Below are positions 11,601-22,917 of a stretch of DNA of 64,000 nt, piece after piece (positions within the stretch are counted from its first letter, which is position 1; each line of letters opens with the position of its first letter). Location of the stretch: assembly GCA_017165825.1 (NCBI GenBank), contig CM029368.1, forward strand, positions 24,727,883 to 24,791,882, in the 5' to 3' direction. This DNA comes from Hepsetus odoe (taxonomy: Eukaryota; Chordata; Actinopteri; Characiformes; Hepsetidae). The notes below the pieces were generated by a model. The model did not search any database. It was not told the origin of the DNA and worked only from the letters and a program-made list of their open reading frames with translations. Both the position numbers and the translations under genes were made by a program.

Positions 11601-14199
11601 TTCCTCCAGTGGGGCTTCGGTGAATCCACCTCTGCTGTTCTGCATCACCCAGCAATGAGCTCAACGACTGTTATTTTTACTTCTTCCTAAAGAGACGCAA
11701 GCGTCCCGTGCTCGGATCAGGCGGCCACGCTTACGTTCGATGTCTAGCAATACATTGTGTACAATTTTACTCCTTCTTTTTCGTACAGTGTTCGTAAAAA
11801 ACAAAGCAAAATGAAAGAAAAAACGGAAGCGATGCCAAAACTTGTAGCATCTGCAAACTTTTGAGTGCTTCCAAAGTTTCTGCGCACTTTTTGACGTGCC
11901 CCTTCCACTCTTTAAAGATGTCTTGCCATGTACGAAGCTTGTGCAATGTATAGTAAATAATGTTTCATATAATCCCTCCTAATAATGCACTGTAACCAAA
12001 TGCTCGGATGAAACATTAGTTACCAGTCGGAGGACCTGTACAGTGTGTAATGACGTCGCTCTCCATTCGTTCGGTGGTCGGATTGCTATGTACTCATGAC
12101 GTTGTGATGCTGTACCTTCTGTCCATGATTCTGTTTGCTGATACTTGTTATATAAGGGCTTATTCATAAGGAGGTCACTTTAAACTGCACTCGAGTGCAC
12201 AACCAGGTCTGGATTCTCCTGCAACCCTGACTTAACCAAGCAACTTACCTTCCAGATCAGAGAGCCATGTTCCAGGTTTCTTGGTGAAGATGCCAAGTGT
12301 GTATATCTGAGGTAACAAGTTCAGGTCCAAACTAGTTTAAATGAAACTATTGTTTTGTTGGTTCTACCAGGCCGACACAAGCCATCGTGTGATTTCTCCC
12401 CTGTGGGAACAGGCAGGTGTTACCTGACAGTGTCAGGTGTTGTATTTGGTTTTCCCCTGAGAATATAAGGAGAAGGGGGTGTTGATCTTGCAGCGGCGAC
12501 TACCATCCATCTGTCGTCACCTTTAACTAAATGTAGAACCTCCAGGAAAACGTGGAAACCACCCGACTCCTTTAACTGAGCTCCATCTGCTCAAGTCAAA
12601 GTTTTTTTATGATTTCCTTTTCCTGTTTGGATCATCTTTAAACTGAGATGTGAAGTAACTGATGTTTGAGAGGTTGACCATCCCTGGAGCTCCTCCTTCT
12701 ATTTTAACATTCTCCAAATGTCCATCCGTTGTACCCTCCAATGCCCCATTCCTTGTCCATCACTGCTACATCTCTTTATACCTCCTGCAGTCAGCCAGTC
12801 TCTTATCTGGGATGGTCCAAACTCTCATCGATTCCCTCCTTTGTTGTTCAGTTTCATTCAGTTGAACTGGTTCTGGACGCTCCCTTCGGAGCTTCAGCTT
12901 CTTATTTTAGGCTTAAAGTGTCCAAAAAAAGAAAAGACCACTGCTGAACACACTCAAGTTAGAAGGCTCTCCTGTAGATCCTGGCTGGAAAGTTCTACTG
13001 TTGGTCCGTTGAGTGGCAGCTCAATACACTTTTACTTTTCGTTGCTGAACGACACTTTTTGGGTCACTCTGTCCTCCTCTGTCTTCGGGTACGAGGCAGA
13101 ATATAAACCGCCTTGGTCTCTTTCTTCTTTGAGGACAAACATATATCATAGAAAGGTTTGTTTTTGGGAGGTTCTTTACACTTTTTTTAAATCAGCAATT
13201 CGATGAGTTAAGCTGTTCAGACTGGGTTTGGTGTTTGGAGTCGTCGATGAAACAAACCCACTCTCAGCTGCAGAGTTAAACTAATGATCTACTTTAACGT
13301 GGAAGAGTTTCCCTGTTTTTCAGCTGGAAATGAAGGTTTACATGAAATAATGAGATGTCGTCTGTGGTCAGAGTCAACCTTCCAGCACTGGAGGGAAATC
13401 TCCAGCCAATCACTACAAACAGGTCAAAGCTAATTAACAGCCCTCCTCGTTAAGGGGGGTTCTTCATTTGTTTTAAAGACACTGAGAGTTTTTTTTGTTT
13501 ACGTGTTTAATGATCTTCTATTCGTGAATAGATCAGGGTTAAAGTAACTATAGCAAAAAAGCTGAATATATAAATAACCTGCAAAAACGTGTGAATACAA
13601 CGTGAATATGACGCATTATTTTTACATTTCTGCACACACACAGACACACTCACACACAAACACACAAACACACACAGACATACTCACACACAAACACACA
13701 CAGACATACTCACACACAGACCAGGATGAAATATCTCAACGCTTCCAGCCTGACACAGATGCAAGATACACACACACACACACACACACACACTTTGACA
13801 AACTGCTCTGGCTTCTAAGAGCTGCCCTGAGAGTCTTTGCTCTCCACAAACACCAGACAAGTGAGACATCCAACAAAAACCTGCCATCCAAACTGTCCCC
13901 AAATCAGCCGAGGCACAGTTTACTCCACTCACTCGTTTTCTGTGCCGCTTGTCCTGATCATGGCGGTGCTGGAGTCTATCCCAGCTCTCACAGCTGTGTA
14001 GGAAATGTTTCTACACATATTACTCTCGTCACGCACTCAGAAACGTATGAATTTAAACCTCTGATTATTTGGAGAAAGCTCACAGATCCCACATTCGTTT
14101 TTTATTGACGCTGTAACGAGGTCTGGGGTGGTGGCGCTTCGTTGTCGTCCTCACAGAACGACACAGATCAGTTACTCGTAAGCAGTGACCCTGTTTTAA
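8615..14199. other. Shisa 3' flank, no further gene recognised
   Basis: This 5.6 kb probably includes the Shisa 3' untranslated region. AATAAA-like sites occur near 9300. Short frames here lack splice context or known domains. CA-rich microsatellites lie at about 13634-13720 and 13768-13794, and a short reverse LINE-tail fragment at about 13930-13990. Confidence 0.5.
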
Positions 14200-14427
14200 A
14201 GTGAAAGTGACTATTTGCCATTGTGAAACACACACCACAGTGAACCACAACTAAATGAATCCTGTTTTAAACCCACACACTGTCCAGCAGGGGGCAGACA
14301 TATCCAGCACCCGGGGAGCAGTTATGGAGACAATACCTTGCGCAAGGGAACCTCAGGGCAACCTACTGGTCCAAACCCACAGCCTTCCAATCCTGGGGTC
14401 CCAGAACCCTAGACCACCGCTGTCCCA
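14200..14427 (-). mobile_element. tRNA-derived SINE, family 1, reverse
   Basis: Begins with 'aaagtgaaagtgactatttg', continues through 'ggggagcagttatggagac' and ends with 'agaccaccgctgtccc', the complement of the tRNA-like head. Confidence 0.8.
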
Positions 14428-14724
14428 GAAATAATGGTCAATACTTCAGAAAAATAATAACTGAGTGATTTTAAAAAGTGCAAATGCTTCGGCAGCTTCC
14501 CTGATCACTAGTGGACATGAGAAGGACTTTAGACAACCATCAGAGCATCACTCCACACATCAGTCCAGAGGGATCTGATCTTTAATGAGCTCCACTAGTA
14601 GGCGACAGCTTGTCTGTTGACCTGCAGAATTGATCCAGTATGGAAATACAGTCCAGTTTGTGAAATGTGTCTGTGAACCATTGCCTTCCACCGGCATCGA
14701 CAGGAATAGTTAGAATGCTTCCAG

Positions 14725-14945
14725 CAGTGGCCTAGTGCTTAAGGACTAAGCCTCGTGATTGAAGGGTTCTGGGTTTGAGTACCGGACCAGTAAGTTGCCC
14801 TGAGGTTCCCTTGAGTAAAGTAGTGTGTCCATCACTGCTCCCCGGGTGCTGGAAATGGCTGCCCTCCTGTTGGACAGTGTGTGTGGGTTAAAGACAGAGA
14901 AGCACTTTGTGTGGTTCACTGTGTGACAGTCACCTTCACCGCATG
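14725..14945 (+). mobile_element. tRNA-derived SINE, family 1
   Basis: The head 'agtggcctagtgcttaagg' and box B 'gggtttgagtacc' are followed by the body 'ttgccctgaggttcccttga' and 'atcactgctccccgggtg'. Confidence 0.8.
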
Positions 14946-15144
14946 AATCGGTCCCAAACGGACACGGAGGAGAGGACACGTGTCCCCAGATCGGTGATCG
15001 GTGGGGTGTAAACCTCCATTAGTCCTCAGCAACAACAGTCTGGTGGCTCCCGCACAAAATTAGGATGGAGGGCGTGTCCCTCAGACAGGCTGCAGGATCA
15101 CACCAGCTCCTGCACTGAGCCCATATCAGCCCACCAGCTGCAGG

Positions 15145-15712
15145 CCTGCTCTCTCTCTCCCTCTCTCTCTCTCTCCCTCTCTCTCCCCCTCCATCGCTCT
15201 CTCTCTCACTCTNNNNNNNNNNNNNNNNNNNNNNNNNNNNNNNNNNNNNNNNNNNNNNNNNNNNNNNNNNNNNNNNNNNNNNNNNNNNNNNNNNNNNNNN
15301 NNNNNNNNNNNNNNNNNNNNNNNNNNNNNNNNNNNNNNNNNNNNNNNNNNNNNNNNNNNNNNNNNNNNNNNNNNNNNNNNNNNNNNNNNNNNNNNNNNNN
15401 NNNNNNNNNNNNNNNNNNNNNNNNNNNNNNNNNNNNNNNNNNNNNNNNNNNNNNNNNNNNNNNNNNNNNNNNNNNNNNNNNNNNNNNNNNNNNNNNNNNN
15501 NNNNNNNNNNNNNNNNNNNNNNNNNNNNNNNNNNNNNNNNNNNNNNNNNNNNNNNNNNNNNNNNNNNNNNNNNNNNNNNNNNNNNNNNNNNNNNNNNNNN
15601 NNNNNNNNNNNNNNNNNNNNNNNNNNNNNNNNNNNNNNNNNNNNNNNNNNNNNNNNNNNNNNNNNNNNNNNNNNNNNNNNNNNNNNNNNNNNNNNNNNNN
15701 NNNNNNNNNNNN
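15145..15712. other. (CT)n tract running into a 500-base assembly gap
   Basis: CT-rich sequence at 15147-15212 is followed by exactly 500 N (15213-15712). The round size suggests a placeholder, so the true length is unknown. The gap lies downstream of the partial gene at 17889-19232. Confidence 0.95.
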
Positions 15713-16012
15713 TGATCACTTTTGGTCATTTTTTAAAATAGGGTGGAAGGCGCATCACCTGCTAGGCTTTAAATTGTTAAAGAATTGAGTAAAGTCTAAC
15801 ATTATTGACTCATTGATTTAATAAACTGATGGTATGATTTGATAAGCACTCCTGGCCTGGGAGCCACTGGACTGACAGGTTGTGTTGCGTTCTGGTTGAT
15901 CATGTGACTTCCAGGAATACAAGATGATATTTCATCCTCGAGTGTAGACATTCTTTTCTAAATTCCTGAGGACCCGTCTGCTCAGAGTCTAATAATAATA
16001 ATAATAATAATA

Positions 16013-16212
16013 ATCCTTTATTTATAATCCCACGAATGGGAAATTTGCTCTCTGCATTTCACCCATACACACATGTGCAGCAGTGGGCTGCTATTGAAAG
16101 CGCCCGGGGAGCAGTGATAGGGACGGCACCTTGCTCAAGGGTACCTCAGGGCAGCCTACTGGGAAGGGGTTCGAACCCCCGATCCTCCGATCATGTGGCT
16201 GACGCCCTAACC
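16013..16212 (-). mobile_element. tRNA-derived SINE, family 1, reverse, after an (AAT)n run
   Basis: AAT repeats at about 15990-16012 precede the element. The body 'ggggagcagtgatagggac' and the terminal 'ccactaggccaccgctgcc' identify it. Confidence 0.85.
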
Positions 16213-16274
16213 ACTAGGCCACCGCTGCCCCGCCGTGTAGTAAAATCGAGTAATATTTTGATGGACTGATTATT

Positions 16275-16432
16275 ACAGTTATGGTATTGAGGACACTACA
16301 GGGACAGTCTCTCCCTGGAACTAGACGAGGTGGAGGGTTTTGCCCAGAACCCCAGTGGTGGTAGTGCTGGGATTTGAACCGACAACCTCTTGGTCTGTCG
16401 GCAAGTATCCTACCTCTAGACCACCACCATTT
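16275..16432 (-). mobile_element. SINE, family 2, reverse, partial
   Basis: Contains 'ccagtggtggtagtgctggg' and 'acctctagaccaccaccat', the complement of the family 2 head. The LINE-like tail is missing. Confidence 0.75.
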
Positions 16433-17888
16433 TCAGTTAGTAAAACATTTACATCAGCAAAATATTTAGTTTTATCTTCTTCCAGTTACACAGAACACCA
16501 TCAAAGTAATTCAAATAAAGAGGAAAGTAATAAGAATGTCTTTTGTTCAGTAATTGATATCTAAGAACTGGTTTGATTCTCCATCAAACACTAAACTGTT
16601 CACAATGAAACCCCCCCCCCCAAAAAAAAATACATATATATATTTATATATATATGTTTTCAACCAGCATTGATTTTCTAAGTCCAGTCACTAACTTACT
16701 GAAAATCAGAGGTGACAGCTTAAATTTATTCATACTTTTTTATTTATTCACACTTCGGCATGGACTTTTACAAAAAATATATATATTCTAAACACTTTTT
16801 TTGGTGTTTCTGCTTCATTCTGCAAACTGGAGGACTGCAAATTAAAATGAGCTTTGATCTCTGTGTTATGCTTTTGTGGTTTTTTAATTGCAGATACGAG
16901 GTCTTGCTGCTGGACTGACAGGTTATTCTGGCTCTGGATTATCATCGTGTGATGACTGATGCTGGAGTAAAGTGGTGCCTTAAGAATTGCTTGAGGTTGT
17001 AAAAGATTTACAGGAATAGGAAGCAGTAAATGTTGGCACCTTTTTAAAGTCATTGGGAAGGAAAGTGAAAGTATTTATATCTGTTGTGGAATTCATCCAT
17101 CTGTCTTTGGGACAGCATGTGCTGACTTTAAATAAACAAACTGTAGAGATATATACATTGGAATGTGCAGAGAGAAGCAGGCGCAAGACCTTTATCTGCC
17201 TGCGCTGTTGACATGTTCACATCAGCTCAGCACCTCCACAAACAAGCTTTTTCATCACATGAAAATCGATCTTAAATACTTTGAATGAGTGTAAAGTTGA
17301 AAATCCTAAATAATGAATGTAAGTAATTTTTCAAAAAGAAAGCAGCTGCCAATTTCTTTAAAAAGAAAAAGGTAAAAAAAAGAAGACAAAAAGCACTCAG
17401 TCCCCCTTAATATGAGAACTAAACTGGACCTGCCACAATTTCGAGATTGTAAAATCAGAGAATAATTCAGAAGCAGACTTTCATCATTTCTTTTCATCGC
17501 CAGCTTCACTGCTGAGCGTCTGATGGTTTTGCTGCTGGAGGGTCTTTTCCGGTTTTGTACATATCTATGCATAGATTGGGGTCAAAGTCAGAGACCAGTA
17601 GCTACTAATTTTCCTTTTGATTAAATTGATTAAATTTTAATTTTGAGAACTACACACATTTCTGAAGTCGTTAGTGTTTGGGACGACCACAAAGCACACC
17701 ATTGTATTTGCGAAACTGCCAGTTTGTCTCAGCAAAGAGGAACTTTTTTTGTGTCTCATGAGCTTTAGGATGAGCTTTAGCTGTTGGGGAGACACTCAGG
17801 ATGTCCATTTTTATCCCAACAATACTTTCAGCTCTTTTTCTGAGATCCATATGAAAGGTAACGGGAATGTGTGAAGCTGTGTAGTTAC
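16433..17888. other. Downstream side of the partial D8C/ZP-family gene, no exon recognised
   Basis: A/T-rich sequence with a C run at 16610-16621. I searched the minus strand for D8C, EGF or ZP exons to follow the signal-peptide exons at 17889-18094 and found none. Confidence 0.5.
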
Positions 17889-19232
17889 CTGTCGTTGACT
17901 GGGCCTTGACCAGTCCTCCTGTGGGAGAAATCACATTCTCTGTGATTCATTACAGACAAAATAAATCATTTTGTAAAAAAAGCTCCAGAAACAGAAATTG
18001 CTCTGACAGAGGAAGAAAGGTGACCTTGTAGCAGGAACATACCGTTCACCAGTAACAGCAGCAGTGGAACCGACAGTGGGATCCGGAAATGCATTGTGAC
18101 TAACTGCTCTCGACCAACACGCAGGGTTACAGATGATCTTCTGATAGTCAACGAGAAGCTGAAGAGAAGCGATCTTGTGGTTTACACTTAATCTTCTGAG
18201 GGTTTCTGTAAAGCAGTGGTTGTTGTGAAGGAGATCTTTCTGTAGCTTTAGGCTGGACCTCAGCACCCGTAAAAGTGTAAGTATTACAGATAATTAGCTA
18301 AAGCAAATCTGCGTTTCCACAAAAACTCAAACTGAACTAAACTTTTGAACTAAAGAAATCTTTTTAATATTTTCTTTTTATGGGCAAAAATCACAACCTG
18401 TAAAACTGGCACACAAATTCTAATGTTTCTGAACTTACAGTATCATGAAAGATGCCTCATTTTAAAAGCATTTCTTTCCCACCTATGTTTTCAAAATTCA
18501 ATTTGCCTCAAAAATATTTTTGTTGCAAAATTCATATTTCAGGAAAATAAGCATTTGAAGAAACCACAGGTTAATGAATTTCACAAATCCACGCAAAATA
18601 TGCAGCATAAATGAAATGTATCAACACCTGCAGTTTTCCAGGTTAAGATAGATAAAAGTTTTAAAACATGTTCTGCTTAAAAATGTATGCAAGTGTAGAA
18701 CCAGGTAAACAAGTAGATCTGAATTTGAATTGTGTTTTGTACTGACAGTTCATGAAGAATAAAACATTTTCAGAAACAATATGCTAATAAAATCTGAAGA
18801 GTTATATTTATTCTTCCAATCAGAACAACCACTTGTGGCTTGAAGTGAAAATTACTATTTGTCTTTGTGAAGCACAGCACACAGTGAAAGATGAAGATGA
18901 ACCTCTGTATTTAACCCACACACACAGTGCAGCAGGGGGGAGAAATTAAAAGCGCCCAGGGAGCATTGATGGGGACGGTACCTTGCTCAAGGTCTGGGAT
19001 TTGAACCCACGATCTTCCGATCCTGGGGCACCGACCCTAAACACTAGACCACCGCTGATTGGAAGCTCTAAACTGAATTCATTCTCAACAAAGCTGATTA
19101 CAAAAACAATGAAAAAGAAAAACACGCTCCAGTTTGGAGGACGATTGAGGACCAGAGTCCGTAACTCTTACCTGCGGAGTGACTCTCTATCAGTATCTCT
19201 CTCTGCAGCAGACTGACAGGACTGAAGCACAG
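17889..19232 (-). CDS. 5' end of a paralogous secreted glycoprotein gene (orphan signal-peptide exons)
   Basis: Three exons match the 5' end of gene A. A non-coding first exon (about 19172-19232) ends CCGCAG before a GTAAG donor. The second contains ATG at 18094-18092 and encodes MHFRIPLSVPLLLLLVN plus one base (52 coding nucleotides, the same number as in gene A). The third (17889-17918, 30 bases, phase 1 to phase 1) encodes GGLVKAQSTT. The leucine-rich start is a good signal peptide. A TATA-like GATAAAAGG lies about 30 bases upstream of the first exon. No D8C, EGF or ZP exon follows before the gap at 15213-15712, so the rest is hidden in the gap, moved elsewhere or lost. It may be a relic, but the visible frame is intact. 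Confidence 0.6.
18838..19060 (-). mobile_element. tRNA-derived SINE, family 1, reverse
   Basis: The complement of the tail ('tgaagtgaaaattactatt') leads and 'aaacactagaccaccgctg' closes it. It lies in the first intron of the partial gene. Confidence 0.8.
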
Positions 19233-19260
19233 AATCAACTTCTCCTCTACCTGCAGGTCC

Positions 19261-19270
19261 TTTTATCACA
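19261..19270 (-). promoter_or_regulatory. TATA-like box of the partial paralogue
   Basis: On the minus strand the text reads gataaaaggacctgcagg. The same block, a TATA-type core followed by ACCTGCAGG, occurs at the gene A promoter (39121-39140), which supports both as core promoters. Confidence 0.5.
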
Positions 19271-19759
19271 TCATATTTGAACTACTATTGAGGAATTTGG
19301 GCGGTTCTTGAGCATGAACTAAAACACACCGAACGTGTTAGACAACACACGTACTAGAAAGGTCCAATCGGCCCTTTGTGTAGCCGTCAGAAAATGGAAT
19401 GTTGAAATAGGACATACTGAGTAATGAAAGCATTTACACCTTACACAGATCCCTGAAATGACTAAGCAGTCTCTGAACTCTCTGCAGTTTCTGTGTTATG
19501 GAATAGGATTGTAGTTTGCTGATGTTTACTGTACTGTAGTTTACTGTAGTTTGAAATGAGATGGCCTGGGATGGGTAGCATTTAACTGACTTTAATCAGC
19601 AATTTAATCAGAGATGGAATTAGATCTGGCTGGCTCTGCTGCACATGGAGAAGAAATGAAAATAAAACCAACTTTCATTTCAGCTCTAAGTTTAGGTTTC
19701 AGAAATCTGAGAAAAGAAAGACTGCATTCCAGTGGTGAGGTCACCACTGTGACTATTCT

Positions 19760-19982
19760 TGTCACTGCGAGGTCACAGCCAAGCACACAGTGAACCACAA
19801 CGAAACTTGACCTCTGCATTTAATCCATGCAAACAGTGTGCAGCAGGGGGCAGCTATAAAAGCAGTGACAGGGACGGTACCTTGCTCAAGGGTACCTCAT
19901 GGCAACCTACTGGTAAGTGGTTTGAACCCACAATCTTCTGATCCTGTGTCCAACTCCCTAAACTCTAGGCCACCACTGCCCT
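19760..19982 (-). mobile_element. tRNA-derived SINE, family 1, reverse
   Basis: Contains 'gtgaaccacaacgaaacttg', 'agggacggtaccttgctcaa' and 'ctctaggccaccactgccc'. A run of CTGT/CTAT tetranucleotides (19999-20031) follows. Confidence 0.8.
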
Positions 19983-20156
19983 AGTGACACTACACCCATC
20001 TATCTGTCTGTCTATCTGTCTGTCTGTCTGTAACCAGACTTTTCTTTTAGTTTTTTTTTAGTTTAAATAATAATAACTTTGATACATTTAAAATGAAGAA
20101 CATTTTGGAACTGTAAACATAACGTTTAAGCTCCATATTTCAATTTGTGACCAGCT

Positions 20157-20544
20157 ATGAAGCTTGTGACCAGCTTCAGCTATGAATACTATAAAGACTG
20201 TGAAGAGTCTGTGGATGGAGATGACGTACCTGTGGCTCTTCAAGTGTTTTTAGGAGAGATGGTGGTGGAGTTTCTAACCAGGCTGATTAACTCAACCTTA
20301 GTAACACTGTGTGTTGTTCTGTCTGCCCTGGTTTCTTCTTTAGTCTGTGGTCTGTTCTGTGTGTTCTATGTTGTCTCAGGTGTAGCACCAGGGTTCTGGA
20401 GGAATGTTTTTATTTTTATAGCACTGTGTACTGTGTAGTTGAAACAACTATAAAACCTACTTGACATGAACTGGTACCGATTTTCCAGAATAAGGGTGAT
20501 GAACAGAGCTGTAGTAACTAAAGAGAGATAAAGCTGATCAGAAC
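20157..20544 (+). other. Short hydrophobic frame, probably repeat-derived
   Basis: A 93-codon frame (20157-20438) has a hydrophobic second half rich in Leu, Val and Phe. The end resembles a fish repeat tail ('tagcaccagggttctggagg', then 'ttgaaacaactataaaacc'). There are no splice sites or a recognised family, so I do not call it a gene. Confidence 0.4.
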
Positions 20545-21080
20545 ATGAAGTTCTGGGAAAGATTTATGGAAGTAGATCAAGAGAAGAGGTGATTATTTGT
20601 GGACAGCAGTACAATTATGTTCCTTGTGGTGTTATGGAGAAGTACAGAGAAGTTCTAAGGAAAGAGAAATGGAACTACACCTATACAGAGAGACAGAGCT
20701 GGGAAAGATGTGCAGCAGGTCAGGATGATCAAGGATAGAAAAGGAAACGTACTCACAGGTGAACAAAGTGTGATGAGCAGAAGGAGTACTTGGGGTACAC
20801 CAGGAAGTGCAGTGGATTAGTGAGATGCAAGTGGAAGTAAACGTAGCGATGAAGAGGATGAAGAATGGAAAGGCTGTTTAGATGGCAATGAACTTCTGAT
20901 CAGATTGTAATGAGGTTAGACAGGAGTCCCCGTGGATGATAATGTTCTGATAATGATCTGTAACAAATGTAGTGAGGAGAACCTGGAGAGGTGGAGATAT
21001 GCTCTAGAGAGGAAGTAAGTAGGACTAAGACAGAATATATATGTGTGAACAAAAGGGAGGAAAGTGGAGTGGTTATGATG
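20545..21080 (+). mobile_element. Degenerate RTE-like LINE fragment
   Basis: With frameshifts, the + strand can be read as parts of the same reverse-transcriptase family: text like 'ggaaagatgtgcagcaggtc', then 'gatgaagaatggaaaggctg', then 'aacctggagaggtggagata'. Stops are frequent and a middle section is missing. Confidence 0.6.
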
Positions 21081-22221
21081 TAAGACCTTCGATGATGTTC
21101 TTCCAGAGAGCCTGGTTGAACCTATCCACTGGTGAACACCGTCAAAGCATATACACAGGAATCAGTACCGAAATGCTGGAATGAGCACAGCACTCCAGGA
21201 GTGTTCTGTACATTATAGTAGAAGACTGATACCTGACCTTAAAATGTCAGGAGGAGCGACTGGCCTGCTCAGAAACAAAACTAAATGGCTTCCTCAAAAA
21301 AACGAGAAAATTAAGGTGAAAAAAAAAGAAGAGGGAGAGAGCTTAAGAGGCTGAACCAGAGAAAGGAAACAGAAATGTTTTTCCCCCGCTATATTTATTT
21401 AAAATATTTTTAAACATGAACCTGACACCTGAGATTGAGCACCTTCACCTCCCAGTCAACCTGAAATTGAGACTCGAGAGAGAAATACTTTAACATCCTG
21501 TATGAAACTGGTTTGTTCCTCCCATTGACCAGCTGATCCAGTTTGAGGCCAGTTGCTGGTTTTACCCAAGTTCCTTCATGCCAGAGTACTGAGGTAACCT
21601 GTAGCCCAGGTGAGAAGCCCTAAATGACTTTAGTCTTTAAAAAACAGTCAATCACAGAAGTTAATTTAAAATATTAACTGTCTAAAGCTTAAACTATATA
21701 AACAGTTTTTGAAAACATTTTTATTCAGTTTTTTTTTTTTAGCTTAAAAGAATTTTAAAACGTTTCTAAAACGTTCCCTGAAACTTAAACAAAACTGTGG
21801 AATAATAATGGACACAATGTTTTAGTTTAAAAGTTTGTTTGAATGCTGATTGGATGAGCCAGATGTCACTCAACGTTGCTGTACTTTGATTGGTCAAGGG
21901 GCAGGATTAGGGGAACAGCAGGTGGCGCTGTTGGAGGAGTGAATGGAGAGAGTTGTTGGAATTGTAGGAGGGAAGCTCGTGTTGGAAATGTTATAAGTGA
22001 GACAGTTTGATGACGAGACTCAAACTCAGTGTTTATAAGTTTTGTCTGCAGTTCGCAGCTCTGCCCAGCATAGCCTGTAGCTGCTAGCGGTTAGCATAAC
22101 GGCTAACGGTTCACAAACGTTACTGGCTGAGCGGAAGTGAGGTCAGGCAGACCGGAAAAGCCATGTGTTCCCCCGAGGTGCTCGTCAACATACTGACTTA
22201 TTATAGTTTAATAGTCTTTAT

Positions 22222-22257
<36 letters not shown>

Positions 22258-22917
22258 CATAAAAAAGAGGGCTAAAAGTAAAGCAAGTGTAAAATGAAAG
22301 GAAGGAATCAGGAGATTTACGAGTAATGCTCAGGAGAAGTTTATTGGAAATTACAGAGATTTACCAAAGCCAGTGTTGAAGGTTTAAATGATTTGGTGTT
22401 TTAAAGTCAGTATCCTGGCCTTTAAATGTTCCACATTTTAAAATTTTTAATCGAATTAATACAATATACGAAGCCGATTAACATCCTGGTAATTTGCTGT
22501 CAGTAATTTGGGAGGCAGTTTGGATACTTACTTTAAATCCATCATGTTTTACAGTGGATGAAACTACAATCCACATCTGGAAGAGATGAAAAGGTTTAGA
22601 GATTAAACAAACGCTCCACACTGTTTATCCTCCAAACTGTTTTCTGTGTGGAATAAAAGACTTTAAATTTGAGCCCGCTCCCCTTTTGAGAAAAGATTTG
22701 ATAAAGGTTCAAAATGAAGGATGATCTTGATCAGGTGAAGGTCCACCTGCAGCAGGAGCTCCTGATTCATTCACCTGTCGACACAAGACAGGACTGTCAT
22801 GGTCTAAACGATGTTTCAAATCAACAAAAACAAAATAAAAACCCCAAAATTCAGCCTCACGCCCAGGTGATGCTTCATGTTTCAGAATAAAGACAGAGAA
22901 CAGGCCCAGGCGTGGTG
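21081..22917. other. 3' flank of gene A, no gene recognised
   Basis: Includes a promoter-like stretch at about 21880-22190, with a CCAAT-box-like 'tgattggtc' and a good-context ATG at 22162 whose frame soon stops, and a CT/AT microsatellite at 22222-22257. The 3' untranslated region of gene A should begin just below 22918. Confidence 0.5.

Noticed and set aside
15019..15729. Frames of about 200-236 codons made mostly of X
   Set aside because: They read through a run of N. The same applies at 62137-62769.
22162..22260. ATG in good context after a CCAAT-like promoter stretch (MCSPEVLVNILTYY)
   Set aside because: The frame stops soon after, within a CT/AT microsatellite, and no donor site follows. 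Not enough for a gene.
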